Positions 53,757 through 64,000 of a DNA stretch of 64,000 bases are shown piece by piece. The stretch lies in NCBI RefSeq assembly GCF_030253575.1, contig NC_080560.1:42423001-42487000 (forward strand). The letters are read 5' to 3'. This DNA comes from Rhododendron vialii (lineage: Eukaryota > Streptophyta > Magnoliopsida > Ericales > Ericaceae). Each line of letters opens with the position of its first letter. The first letter of the stretch is position 1. Made by a program: the position numbers and the translations under genes. A model generated the notes under the pieces. That model was not told the DNA's origin and made no database searches. It saw only the letters and a list, made by a program, of their open reading frames with translations.

Positions 53757-53877
53757 CCTCCTCCATCTCTCACATTTTCCTCACACCATTTCCTCACATA
53801 CCTTGAGCAGTTTCTCCTTAATCTTCTTATTACTCTTCTTCTTCAGTTCTTTTTTTCAACACTTCGTCTAAACTACC

Positions 53878-54588
53878 ATGGGTGCCATCACTTATGATAT
53901 GGAGGTCTCTTCCTCAATCCCTCCATCCAAGATGTTCAAGGCCTTTGTTCTTGACGCCGACACCCTCATCCCAAAAATCCTCCCACAGGCCATCAAGAGT
54001 GTGGAAACCCTTGAAGGAGACGGAGGAGCCGGAACTATCAAGCTCATCACTCTTGGCGAAGGCTAGTTCCTATTTTTGTTACAAATTAATTTACCATGTT
54101 CTTGCCCTGATATTTTTATACCCGAACTACTATTGTTGCTTCCACGAACTCCAAAATCAGCTAAGATTTTTGTTATCTGGTATGGAAACAACAAAATAGT
54201 TTTTACCGTGCAATTAGCTTTGGAGAATCTAACGTGAGCTAATTTTTCTGAAGGTAAACTAATTTCCATGTGAATTTGCTACTTATAATATGCAGGGAGC
54301 GCATATAAGAGTGTGAAGCAAAGAGTGGATGCCATTGACAAGGAAAACTTTACCTACAGTTACAGCGTAATTGAAGGCGATGCTTTGATGGGCATTTTCG
54401 ATTCAATCTCTTATCACATCAAGATCGTAGCCTCTGCCGATGGAGGATCCGTTTGCAAGAACAGGAGTATTTATCAGACCAAAGGTGATGCTCAGGTCAC
54501 AGAAGAGGAAATCAAGTCTGGCAAAGAAAAGGCCTCGGCCATGTTCAAGGCTATTGAGGCATACCTCTTGGCAAATCCTGATGCCTGA
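53878..54588 (+). CDS. PR-10 / Bet v 1-family protein, copy 9 (158 aa)
   Basis: Exon 1 53878-54061 and exon 2 54296-54588, with a 234-bp GC-AG intron very similar to that of copy 8. It starts [20 protein letters not shown] and has [34 protein letters not shown] and the end LLANPDA. Exon 2 encodes the same protein as copy 8 although about eight bases differ, all synonymous, while the introns differ at roughly one site in ten. That fits purifying selection on a working gene. The poly(A) signal AATAAA is near 54719. It is intact. Confidence 0.93.
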
Positions 54589-54729
54589 AACTAAAGCTTC
54601 CCAAAGTTTTTGTTGAGATTACTATTTGATGAGTGTGTAGTTTGCATGCTTTTGTATCATGATTTAAAGGTGTGATCTTCAGTTTCTTGTTGTTTTTCCG
54701 ACTTGTTGCTTTGGTTCAATAAAAATGGC

Positions 54730-57250
54730 GCTATATTGTAATCTTTCTTCAAAGAAACGTCCATGATGTATCGATTGATAAGAGTCATAGTACAATAATC
54801 GAATCTCAATGACATTATTCAGATAGTGATTTTCACGGACTCTTCTGCGCCGAAAAATTAAAATATGCATGAAAGTGTGTTATTTTTTCAATCGAACAGG
54901 AACCCCAAGTTTCCAAAAAGTACCATAACTGTTAGACAGAGGTATCCAGTGACATATGCTTGAAATTTTTTGATTAATGTTTTTATCTTTTGGTAAGATA
55001 ATTATTTAATAACGTCCTTATACAATGCGGTATGAAAACCTAAGATTCAAGCGCTTTCGGAAGGCATGAATTCAATTCAAATAAATAAATTTCAATTCAT
55101 TACTCCACCGCTCTCAATTTTACCGTCCAAAAGTATTTTAGACAGTCCGGATTTTAAAAGAACTTTTTCAGGAAAGAGTTTAACTCTTCTTCCCTGAAAC
55201 TATTCCCTGAAAGAGTTTTTTTAAATCCGGACCATTGATTGCAGAGACGGACGGTGAGATTGAGTGCTGCTGTGGAGGGAGCGTTGAAACAGAGCGGTAG
55301 GGGTAGACTTACTATTTGACAATGAGGTGACAACTGATTAGAAACCTCAAGGGGTTGGCCTAATGGTCAAGACTGAAACTAAGGAGTTTGCCTCCTCCTA
55401 ATTAAGTTCTCGAATTCAAAACTTCTCAGGTGATAACTTCTTTGGGGCCAGTCCATATGGAGCATTTACTCCGATATTAAGTGGTGGCCCCGCTAGTGGA
55501 CGGTAGGTTTGGTCGAGATGCGCGTAAGCTAACCAGAAACTTGTTTATAAAAAAACAACTGATTAGTCAACATGAACTGAAATGGTTACTCAATGAATTT
55601 CGTGTATAAATAGGAACGATGAACGGTTCAACTTATCATCATCATGGATCCAGATACTTGATCAATGAGCTAATAATTGGTTTGTTCCTCTACTTAAATA
55701 ATTGGTGCCTCAAGACCACCAAATAAATTTTCGTCAATCCGAATACCAAGAATCAGCTTGCAATCGATCTAAGTCGCTGCGGTCCACGCAGTAGAAATGG
55801 TCTTTAGATTGTGACTTTGAATTTAACATATTCAAGAACAAACTTGACTGGCATTCTATGTTACTATGGAGTAATATTATTTAGTTTTTGGGACAATTTT
55901 TATTGGCATACTTTTCTTGAGCATTTTCTTTAGTAAGTTATTCGTTCCTATTTCGTTGTGTAGAGAATTTCATGTACTCTGTTTAGAAGATTTTATTTTA
56001 GTTTTTGGCAACATTTTGTGGTAGGGATATTGTTTTGTTAGAAGATGGGCAATGTCCAATTTAGGGCTTTCCATGCGTTATTCATGTTTATTTGCTGTTA
56101 ATTGATCAAATGTGAGCATGATAAAGTAAAGAGCCTTATCCTTTCGAACTCTCAGGTTCAACTTCCACTGCTAACCAAAATATCATTGGGACCGCTAGAA
56201 ATTTATTAACTTTAGATTCCCGAGATTAGTCAACACGCCCGTAAACGAGCCCGAACACCCAATTGTCAAGACTATGCGATTCGTGATTTAAGTGTATAAC
56301 CATTTCAACAAAAGTTTGATTTCTCTAGAAGTTCAAATTCCAAAAGGCAGCTAATGCATGCCCAAATACAATAGTCTTATTGTCAGCATTGGTGTCCCAG
56401 GAGACTTTCATTTACTACAATTTCCAAGTTGTGCGTACCCACCAATAAATATTCTGAAATTATTAAAATTGGCTCAAATTTATGTGGCTAGCTATCAACT
56501 TGGGTTACTTTGGCCGGCCGACTGGAATAAATATAACTTCTGGCCAAAATCCAAAAAATTTAGACCAACTAATGACATTATCATACACTGACTACATCTT
56601 AATTAGAGTTGGAGCCAGTCCATACAGAGCTTAATTTCCTCCGGCTTTAATTCGGCTCTCCGCAATTGGACGGTTGGAAAGAGTGATCCCCAAAATTAGT
56701 CGAAGTGTGCGAAAGCTGACCCGGACACTTAGAGTTATAAAAATAACCTAGCTACTACTTCTTAGAGTAACTCCAACCTTACAATTGCCTCAAAAATCAA
56801 ATCCAACCTTGATGGAAAACTACCTTTGATCACTTCGTGGCATTTGGCATGAATGAGTATAACTGTAGAAATTAAAACGTTTTTTGCCTTCCATGCATGA
56901 GAAAGGATTTTGTGGGGGAAAAAATTGAATACATATTTCATTTTGCCATATAAGCCTTAAAATCAAAATATAAACTTCCGAATTAACAAGTGGCGCTCTG
57001 AAAGAGAGGAGAGCAAAGCTTTAACTCGAAAGAGGATCGCGACAAGAAGACTGGCTCGAGTGAAAACCCTCCTATCTTTTTCATTAAGCAGACGAGATCT
57101 GACAAGAGTTAAGCAATTAAAAAGGAAAAATAAACATTGACTGTCAAGCTTGGAAATGCTCTTAATTAACTTTTCCTTGATCATACAAATGGACATTAAG
57201 GTGTGTGAACTCTTTTCTTTAATTTGTTCCTTTTCCTAACAATGCATGGC
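54730..57250. other. 3' flank of copy 9 and upstream flank of copy 10 (module C)
   Basis: Gene-free. It matches the flank of copy 8 apart from three things: the hairpin element and solo LTR are missing here, and 55101-55305 carries a MITE-like replacement. It holds a SINE at 55343-55552 and a SINE piece at about 56600-56750. An open frame of 77 codons at 56358 has no recognisable domain. Confidence 0.6.
55101..55305. mobile_element. MITE-like element in the flank of copy 9
   Basis: TACTCCACCGCTCTC at the left pairs with GAGCGGTAGGGGTA at the right. Inner TTTTAAAAGAACTTTTTCAG and CTCTTTCAGGGAATAGTTTC blocks are also self-complementary. The corresponding flank after copy 8 (48435-48510) has unrelated sequence here, so the element replaced or displaced about 75 bases. 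Similar sequence lies near 7020-7180 and 43270. Confidence 0.6.
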
Positions 57251-57254
57251 TACT

Positions 57255-57389
57255 TTGACATTCCTTTTTGTTGACTTCAAATTATTTATTTCCAGTAGTT
57301 TTCTCATATAATTATCAAAGTAGTGTAGGATTTTAGAATATTCAATTGCCCACAAAAGAGGACCACAAGACTTCAGTACACTATAAATA
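57255..57389 (+). promoter_or_regulatory. W-box pair and TATA box of PR-10 copy 10
   Basis: TTGAC at 57255-57259 and TTGACT at 57271-57276 with the same 11-base gap; TATAAATA at 57382-57389, 124 bases before the start codon. Confidence 0.65.
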
Positions 57390-57512
57390 CCTCCTCCATT
57401 TCTCACATTTTCCTCACACCATTTCCTCACATACCTTGAGCAGTTTCTCCTTAATCTTCTTTACTCTTCTTCTTCTTCAGTTGTTCATTTTTTTCCACAC
57501 TTCTAAAACACC

Positions 57513-58171
57513 ATGGGTGCCATCACTTACGATATGGAGGTCTCTTCCTCAATCCCTCCATCCAAGATGTTCAAGGCCTTTGTCCTTGACGCTGACACCC
57601 TCATCCCCAAAATCCTCCCCCAGGCCATCAAGAGTGTGGAAACCCTTGAAGGAGACGGAGGAGCTGGAACTATCAAGCTCATTACCCTTGGCGAAGGCTA
57701 GTTACTACTTTAATTATACCAATTTATCATGTTCTTGCCATAATATTTCTATGCTGGAAACTATAATTGTCGCTTGACAAAATAGTTCTTAGAGTGAGAT
57801 TGTCTATGGAGAATTTCATTAGAGTTGGTTTTTTTCCTATTGGTAAACTAACATGCATTTGCTACTTATAATTTACAGGCAGTGCTTATAAGAGTGTGAA
57901 GCAAAGAGTCGATGCCATTGACAAAGACAACTTTACCTACAGTTACAGCGTCATTGAAGGCGATGCTTTGATGGGCATTTTCGATTCAATCTCTTATCAC
58001 ATCAAGATCGTAGCCTCTGCCGATGGAGGATCCGTCTGCAAGAACAGGAGTATTTATCAGACCAAAGGTGATGCTCAGGTCACAGAAGAGGAAATCAAGT
58101 CTGGCAAAGAAAAGGCCTCTGCCATGTTCAAGGCTATTGAGGCATACCTCTTGGCAAATCCTGATGCCTGA
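57513..58171 (+). CDS. PR-10 / Bet v 1-family protein, copy 10 (158 aa)
   Basis: Exon 1 57513-57696 and exon 2 57879-58171, with a 182-bp GC-AG intron whose sequence groups with copy 11, not with copies 8 and 9. It starts [20 protein letters not shown], has [14 protein letters not shown], and is unique in [14 protein letters not shown] (Asp where all others have Glu). It ends LLANPDA. The stretch 57953-58275 is identical to copy 8. It is intact, and its 3' flank holds an antisense exon-2 relic. Family-level role only. Confidence 0.93.
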
Positions 58172-58435
58172 AACTAAAGCTTCCCAAAGTTTATGTTGAG
58201 ATTTCTATTTGATGAGTGTGTAGCTTGCTTTTGTATCATGATTTAAAGGTGTGATCTTCAGTTTCTTGTTGTTTTCTTCCCGAATTCGTTGCTTTTGTTC
58301 AATAAAAATGATGTTATATTGTAATCTTTCTTCAAAGAAACGCCCATGATATATATGGAATCTCAATAACAATATTGTTCAGATAATGATTTTCACACTT
58401 TGTTTTTTTTGTTCATACTCTTTTTTCGTCCGTAC

Positions 58436-58531
58436 CTCAAAGAGATTGACTCAAATCTCGTCAAAGCATGGCCTTCAATTACGCTATAATTGTATGTGGA
58501 GTTCTCCTTGTCGATTCCAACAATGCCTTGC
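58436..58531 (-). pseudogene. Antisense PR-10 exon-2 relic after copy 10
   Basis: On the minus strand it reads GIDKENSTYNYSVIEGHALT then RFESISLR, which is the Bet v 1 core ([16 protein letters not shown]...FESISY). No splice acceptor, C-terminal helix or exon 1 is attached. It is a small internal fragment of a more diverged paralogue, in the opposite orientation to copy 10. Confidence 0.8.
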
Positions 58532-58636
58532 TCTAATTTGCACTAAATTGGCTTCCTTTGTATCACTTGAAAAAAAAAATATAATAATCTAGGACACAAT
58601 TCGAGACATAACTGTCTTCGAAGCCGTCCGAAATGT

Positions 58637-58638
58637 CG

Positions 58639-58671
<33 letters not shown>
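58637..58671. repeat. (GT)n(AT)n microsatellite
   Basis: TGTGTGTGTGTGTGTGTG is followed by TATATATATATAT. The matching place after copy 11 (about 62800) has only a short GTCGATATATTTATA, so the expansion is specific to this unit. Confidence 0.85.
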
Positions 58672-58672
<1 letters not shown>

Positions 58673-58958
58673 CAAACGACTCTGGATACAGTTGTATTCG
58701 GAATTGTGTTTTAAATTGTATTTCTACCAATACTCTCGGAAAAATTCAAATGAGTTTTTGCATTTTAATTTACCTATACCAACATATTGTACAAATTAAA
58801 TTTTATCCACATAGGAAAACTACTGAGAATTTCGAACTGCACAGTGGAAAGTCAACTTCTGAGCGGAAAAATTTTACTAATATGCAAGAAAATGTGTAAT
58901 TTTTTCAATCAAACAGTGACACGACTTTCCATAAAGGGCCAAAATTGTTAGACTGAGG

Positions 58959-59188
58959 GATTGGAAAATTCTATAATGTAAGGCCCTGCAAGGCATTTTG
59001 TAGGGCACACAAAAACCATCAATCTTGACAATGAATGGTTGAGATATAATTTTTAATTATGACTGATAAAAATCATTTATTACCGGTCATAATTGATTTT
59101 TAATGTGGACCGTTAATTGATGAGATCGACGGCTATGTGCCGCTATACACGTGCACTACACGGGGGTGCACTACAGTACCCCGGATCC
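58959..59188. mobile_element. MULE-like MITE, 230 bp, with 10-bp target duplication
   Basis: TAGACTGAGG occurs on both sides (58949-58958 and 59189-59198). The paralogous site after copy 11 (near 63087) has a single TAGACTGATG and continues straight into TACTATCAATTATCTC. The interior has TAATTTTTAATTATGACTGA and its near inverse. A 9-11 base target duplication is typical of Mutator-like elements. The terminal repeats are weak. Confidence 0.75.
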
Positions 59189-59207
59189 TAGACTGAGGTA
59201 GTATCAA

Positions 59208-59865
59208 TTATCTCTCTCTCAAAAACTCCCTAGCCGTCTCTCTTCCTTTCCCTCCCTCGTCCTAGAGTTTTCACCACCCATATGCAGTGGCAAGAAGGGA
59301 GGGCTTTACCCTTAATGGAGTATGTTTTTCTTCCTCTACTAGTTATGGTTTTTTCGCTTTCAATAACTCCTACTTTTCAATGAGGGTTTTCTCTCTTGAT
59401 CTCAGTTTGAGAGTTTCTTTCGGTGCACTACTCTTTTCTTTTCTATTGGCTTTCCTTCATCACTAATCCCTCCTCCGCCGCTCCTCCTCCATCGCCACCA
59501 ACACGTGGTCACCAGTGGGCTGGCTTCCATGCATGGTTGTGGTTCTTGTTACCATCTTGAGGTCTTCGGAGATCCGTGATTTCTGGTCGTGGTCACAAAG
59601 GCTCTACCGGTGACCGATTAGGATGGTTTGTGATGTTATGGATTTTTTCCTTTCTTTTTTTTTTTAATTTTTCGATTGGATTTCAATCCAAGCTTATGGC
59701 ATGAAGTGTGTGTTTTTTGCTGGGAAATGTTGTTTGGTTTGGGGTAGGGGGATAGCCATTATCCCTGTGTAGAAACGAGTCTTCTACTTGATGTATTTTG
59801 ATTAAAATTAATAATATCACATGTTATCGTTTTAAAAAGAAAAAAAAAAAGTTGCATCAATTGAG
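59208..59865 (+). mobile_element. Retroposed insert with A-rich tail, unit of copy 10
   Basis: The segment begins after GTAGTATCAATT with a pyrimidine-rich CTCTCTCTCAAAAACTCCCT and runs through CACCACCCATATGCAG and CTTCGGAGATCCGTGATTTC. It ends in AAAAAGAAAAAAAAAAG next to GCATCAATTG, a decayed copy of the 12-base flank. Copies 8 and 9 lack it. The poly(A)-type tail and flanking repeat point to a LINE-type or LINE-mobilised insertion. No reverse transcriptase is recognisable. Confidence 0.6.
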
Positions 59866-61360
59866 ACGCTTGAAATTTTTTATTAATCTTTTATCTTTTG
59901 GTAAGACATTTATTAATAATTATCTTTTGGGATTTCAGCTCTCGGAAGACAAGAATTCTATTCATTACGCGCCGGTCAAAATTCTCTTATACGATAAGTC
60001 TAGATGGGGAGCGGGGGTGTATCACATTCGAAAATTGGGGTAGCTTGACTATGTACATTTTTCAAATTGCTTTTGACAATGATGTAACAACTGAATTAGT
60101 CCACATGAACCCAAATTTTTATTCAATGAATTTCGTATAAATACGAAAGATGAACGGTTCAACGGATGATCATAAATCCAAATAATTGATCAAATCCTCA
60201 AGTTAACGACGGTCAAACCCTCTAGCTGTCCCAAGATTTGAAATATTTGGCCTCCGTGGTATTCGAATTAACGTGCGAGTTGTAGTGTGGACTACAACTT
60301 TAATTACTCTTTTTTAGAAGATTTTTATTAATTAGTTTCTTGCAACATTTTGTGGTGTAGGTATTGTTTTGTTAGAAGATTGGGAATGTCCAACTTAGGG
60401 CTTCCTATGTGTGATTCATGTTTATTTGCAGTTACTAAATTATTGATTAAATGGGAGCATGACAAGAAGTAAGGAGCTTATCCTTTTGAACTCTCAGTTT
60501 TCACTTCCACTGCTAACCACAAAATCTTTCAGACCTCTTGAAATTTGCTTGGACAGTAACTTTAAAGTTCCGAGATTAGTCGACATGCGCATAAATGATT
60601 GTGAATACAAAATTATCAGGGAAATGTGATTCATGATCATTTAAGTGTACACTACCATTTCTACAAGTTTGATTTCTAGAAGTTCAGGTTCCAAAAGGCA
60701 GCCAATGGCCCAATACAGTAGTCTGTGTTCAACATTGATGTCCCAAAAGGCTTCAAACTACAATTTCCAAGCTGTACCCACCAATAAGTATGTCGAACAC
60801 TATACCACCAAAATAACAACCGAAAAGAATGATCCTCAAATTATTAAAATTGGTTCAAATTTATGTGGCTATCAACTCCTAGGGGTTTGACCAAGTGGTT
60901 ATGAAAAAACAATAAGAGTTTTTCCATGAGGTCATAGGTTCTATTCCTACGAAGGCCAAACATTTCAAACCTTAGAGGCACTGAGAGTTATGCCCGGTTG
61001 TTACCACATCTTAGACAAGGGCAGAGCTAAATTGAGGAGAGTGGCACGAGCCACCAGGCCACCCCTGATTTCATAAATAGTGTTATTATGCACTTACCGA
61101 AACCAAACCGAGCCTTAAGGAGAGTGGCACGAGCCACCAGGCCACCCCTGATTTCATAAATAGTGTTATTATGCACTTACCGAAACCAAACCGAGCCTTA
61201 AGTTCCAATCACTTGGGGTCGGCTACATGAATCTTTTTCCTCCATTGAGCTCTGTCAAGAGCCATTTGCTCTTGACAGACAGCCAAGCTTGGAAGCTTTC
61301 CCTTGATCATACAAATGGACTGTCAAGATGTGTGAACTCTTTTCTTTAATTTGCTCCTTC
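59866..61360. other. Upstream flank of copy 11, with SINE-like and LINE-tail remnants
   Basis: No gene. About 60878-61000 has GGTTTGACCAAGTGGTTATG and AGGTTCTATTCCTACGAAGG, resembling A- and B-boxes. About 61195-61260 has CACTTGGGGTCGGCTACATG, a text I associate with 3' ends of plant LINEs. The rest matches 56075-57240. Confidence 0.5.
61036..61201. repeat. Perfect tandem duplication, 2 x 83 bp
   Basis: GGAGAGTGGCACGAGCCACC begins two identical units (61036-61118 and 61119-61201), each ending CCAAACCGAGCCTTAA. No difference is seen between them, so the event is very recent or it is an assembly effect. Confidence 0.9.
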
Positions 61361-61377
61361 TCCTAACAATGGCTACT

Positions 61378-61513
61378 TTGACATTCCTTTCTGTTGACTT
61401 CAAATTATTTATTTCCAATAGTTTTCTCACATAATTTATCAAAGTGGTGTAGGTTTTTAGAATACTCAATTGCCCACAAAAGAGGACCACAAGACTTCAA
61501 TACTCTATAAATA
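61378..61513 (+). promoter_or_regulatory. W-box pair and TATA box of PR-10 copy 11
   Basis: TTGAC at 61378-61382 and TTGACT at 61394-61399, again 11 bases apart; TATAAATA at 61506-61513, 120 bases before the ATG. Confidence 0.65.
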
Positions 61514-61632
61514 CCTCCTCCATTTCTCACATTTTCCTTACACCATTTCCTCACATTTCTTGAGCAGTTTCTCCTTAATCTTCTTTACTCTTCTTCTTCA
61601 GCAGTTCATTTTTTTCACACTTCCAAACTACC

Positions 61633-62294
61633 ATGGGTGCCATCACTTATGATATGGAGGTCTCTTCCTCAATTTCTCCATCCAAGATGTTCAAGGCCTT
61701 TGTCCTTGATGCCGACACCCTCATCCCCAAAATCCTTCCCCAAGCCATCAAGAGTGTGGAAACCCTTGAAGGAGACGGAGGAGCCGGAACTATCAAGCTC
61801 ATCACCCTTGGCGAAGGCTAGTTACTACTTTAATTATACCAATTTATCTTGTTCTTGCCATAATATTTCTATGCTGGAAACTATTGTTGTTGCTTGACAA
61901 AATAGTTCATAGAGTGAGATTAATTGTCCGTGGAGAATTTCATTAGAGTTGGTTTTCTCCTATTGGTAAACTAACATGCATTTGCTACTTATAATTTACA
62001 GGCAGTGCTTATAAGAGTGTGAAGCAAAGAGTCGATGCCATTGACAAAGAGAACTTCACCTACAGTTACAGCGTAATTGAAGGCGATGCTTTGATGGGCA
62101 TTTTCGATTCAATCTCTTATCACATCAAGATCGTAGCCTCTGCCGATGGAGGATCGGTCTGCAAGAACAGGAGTATTTATCAGACCAAAGGTGATGCTCA
62201 GGTCACAGAAGAGGAAATCAAGTCTGGCAAAGAAAAGGCCTCGGCCATGTTCAAGGCTATCGAGGCATACCTCATGGCAAATCCCGATGCCTGA
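61633..62294 (+). CDS. PR-10 / Bet v 1-family protein, copy 11 (158 aa)
   Basis: Exon 1 61633-61816 and exon 2 62002-62294, with a 185-bp GC-AG intron close to that of copy 10. It starts [20 protein letters not shown] (Ser for Pro at residue 15) and has [34 protein letters not shown] and [18 protein letters not shown], ending YLMANPDA (Met for Leu). It is otherwise the same protein as copies 9 and 10 and has no breaks. The poly(A) signal AATAAA is near 62422. It lies in the last of the four tandem units and carries the same antisense relic downstream as copy 10. Confidence 0.93.
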
Positions 62295-62572
62295 AACTAA
62301 AGCTTTCCAAATTAAGTTTATGTAGCGATTTCTATTTGATGAGCATGCTTGCTTTTGTATCAGGATTTAAGGTGTGATCTTCAGTTTCTTGTTGTTTTCC
62401 CGAATTTGTTGCTTTTGTTCAATAAAAATGACGTTATATTGTAATCTTTCTTCAAAGAAACACCCATGATATATCACTCGATAAGATCGTCATGGAATCT
62501 CAATCACATTGTTCAGATAGTGATTTTCACACTTTATTATTTTTGTTTGCACTCTTTTTTCGTCCATACCTC

Positions 62573-62675
62573 AAAGAGATTGACTCATATCTCGTCAAAG
62601 CATGGCCTTCGATTACGCTATAATTGTATGTGGAGTTCTCCTTGTCGATTTCATCAATGCCTTGATTTAATTTGC
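62573..62675 (-). pseudogene. Antisense PR-10 exon-2 relic after copy 11
   Basis: The minus strand reads GIDEIDKENSTYNYSVIEGH followed by ALTRYESISLRYG, the Bet v 1 core in open frame. It is the duplicate of the relic at 58436-58531 and slightly longer, keeping IDEIDKEN (compare VDAIDKEN). No exon 1 or C-terminal helix is present. Confidence 0.8.
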
Positions 62676-63099
62676 ACTAAATTGGCTTCCTTTGTATCAC
62701 TTGAAGAAAGAAAAAAAATAGAAAAGAGTCTAGGACGCAACTTCCGGACATAATTCGAGACACAACTGTCTTCGAAGTCGTCTAAAGTATGTCGATAATG
62801 TCGATATATTTATATCAAACGACTCTAGATACAGTTATATTCGGAATTTGTGTTTTACATTGTGTTTCTACCAATACTCTTGGAAAAAATCAAATGAGTT
62901 TTTGCATTCTAATTTACCTATACCTAACATATCGTACAAATGAAATTTTATCCACAGAAAACTACTGAGAATTTCGAACGGCACAGTGGAAAGTCAACTT
63001 CTGAGCGGAAAAATTTTAATATGCAATAAAGTGTTATTTTTTCAGTCAAACAGTAACACGACTTTCCAAAAAGAGCCAAAATTGTTAGACTGATGTACT

Positions 63100-63590
63100 A
63101 TCAATTATCTCTCTCTCAAAAACTCCCTAGCCGCCTCTCTTCCTTCCCCTCCCTCGCCCTAGGGTTTTCACCACCCATATGCGGCAGCAGGAGGGGAGGG
63201 CTAAATAGTTATGTTTTCTTCTTCCACAGTGATGATTTTTTCCACTTTTGATAGCTCCTTTTCAATGAGGGTTTTTTCTCTCAATCTTAGATCTAAGAAT
63301 TTATTTTACTCTACTCCTCTCTTTTTCCTCTTGGTTTTCATTCATCACTGATCCCTCCTCCTCCGCTCCTCCTTTTTCGTCGCCAACACGTGGTCACCGA
63401 TGGGTTGGCGTTCATGCATGGTTTTGGTTCTTGTTAGCATCTGATCAAGGTCTTCGGAGATCCGTGATTTTTGGTCGTGGTCGGAGTGGCTCTACCAGTA
63501 ACGGATTAGGATGGTATTTTAATTGAGATTAATAATATTAAATGTTATCGTTTTAGAAAGAGAGAAAAAAAAAAAAAAAAGGAGGTAGTA
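63100..63590 (+). mobile_element. Retroposed insert with A-rich tail, unit of copy 11
   Basis: The same insert as at 59208-59865, with an internal deletion after GGATTAGGATGGT. Its tail is a run of about 17 A near 63565-63581. GTACTATCAATT on the left and GTAGTATCAATT on the right form a 12-base flanking duplication with one mismatch. The insertion therefore predates the duplication that made units 10 and 11. Confidence 0.65.
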
Positions 63591-64000
63591 TCAATTGCGA
63601 CACTTGAAATTTTTTATTAATCTTCTATCTTTTGGTAAGACATTTATTTAATAATTATACAATGTGGTATGAAAACCTGGGATTTCAGCTCTCGGAAGGC
63701 AAGAATTCTGTTCATTACTCGCCGGTCAAAATTCTGTTATGCGGCAAGTCAAGATAGGGAGGAAAAAAAATTTTGGGGTAGCTTGACTCTGTATATTTTT
63801 CTTAGTGCTTTCTGACAATGATGTAACAACTGAATTAGTCTACATGAACCCAAATTGTTATTCACTAAATTTCGTATAAATACGAAAGGTGAACAGTTCA
63901 AGTTAACGACGGTCAAACCCTTTAGTTGCACCAAAGTTTGAAAATTTGGCCTCCATGAAATTCGAATGAACATGCAAGTTGTTGGCGTGTAGCGTGGACT
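63591..64000. other. Module C flank continuing to the window end
   Basis: It matches 59866-60290 and 48286-48480 (GAAATTTTTTATTAATCTT, GTATGAAAACCTGGGATT). No gene is seen. The tandem array may continue beyond the window. Confidence 0.55.

Noticed and set aside
1-64000. CRISPR arrays, operons, riboswitches or other prokaryotic features
   Set aside because: Introns, TATA boxes, SINEs and plant retrotransposons show nuclear plant DNA. No regularly spaced short direct repeats of the CRISPR type were seen.

Overview
This is plant nuclear DNA, from a eudicot. It is AT-rich and repeat-laden, with short two-exon genes, TATA boxes, SINEs, MITEs and plant-type Ty1/copia and Ty3/gypsy elements. The only expanded host gene family is PR-10 (Bet v 1 superfamily). 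The predicted proteins resemble the kiwifruit PR-10 allergen Act d 8 as I remember it, so an asterid, possibly of the order Ericales, is a tentative guess.

The window is a tandem PR-10 cluster: eleven apparently intact genes (5.6-62.3 kb), one exon-1 pseudogene, and two antisense exon-2 relics. Each gene has the family's single phase-1 intron in codon 62. Two clades are visible. Copies 1-3 (5.6-18.5 kb) encode 157 residues, are cysteine-rich, end in ...NPDC and use ordinary GT-AG introns. Copies 4-11 and the pseudogene (29-62.3 kb) encode 158 residues, end in ...NPDA or NPNA, and all carry a GC donor. Orientation is -,-,+ in the first clade and pseudogene(-),-,-,-,-,+,+,+,+ in the second. Copies 7 and 8 are divergently transcribed, about 1.5 kb apart.

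Layout: 0-4.4 kb, a large imperfect inverted repeat of degenerate tandem units. 4.4-13.6 kb, two duplicated gene modules, a third module that lost its gene, a tandem array of foldback repeat monomers, and an RNase H-like relic split by a TRIM. 13.6-17.5 kb, intergenic with two tandem duplications. 17.8-18.6 kb, copy 3. 19.5-26.3 kb, a self-incompatibility S1-like (SPH) gene whose coding sequence is split by a mosaic Ty1/copia element. 26.5-28.9 kb, a SINE, more foldback repeats and a CCA-rich tract. 29-45.4 kb, the pseudogene and copies 4-7 with gypsy LTRs, SINEs and MITEs. 46.5-64 kb, four young tandem units (copies 8-11). Comparing these units with each other exposes a 3.25-kb solo LTR, a 404-bp hairpin element, a MULE-like MITE and a retroposed insert.

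PR-10 proteins are small cytosolic proteins that bind hydrophobic ligands (flavonoids, cytokinins, other metabolites) and are often induced by pathogens or stress. Copies 8-11 share a pair of W-boxes with fixed 11-nt spacing, which fits WRKY control. I found no tRNA, rRNA or CRISPR. The array shows recent duplication, probable gene conversion between copies 8 and 10, and heavy transposon traffic.
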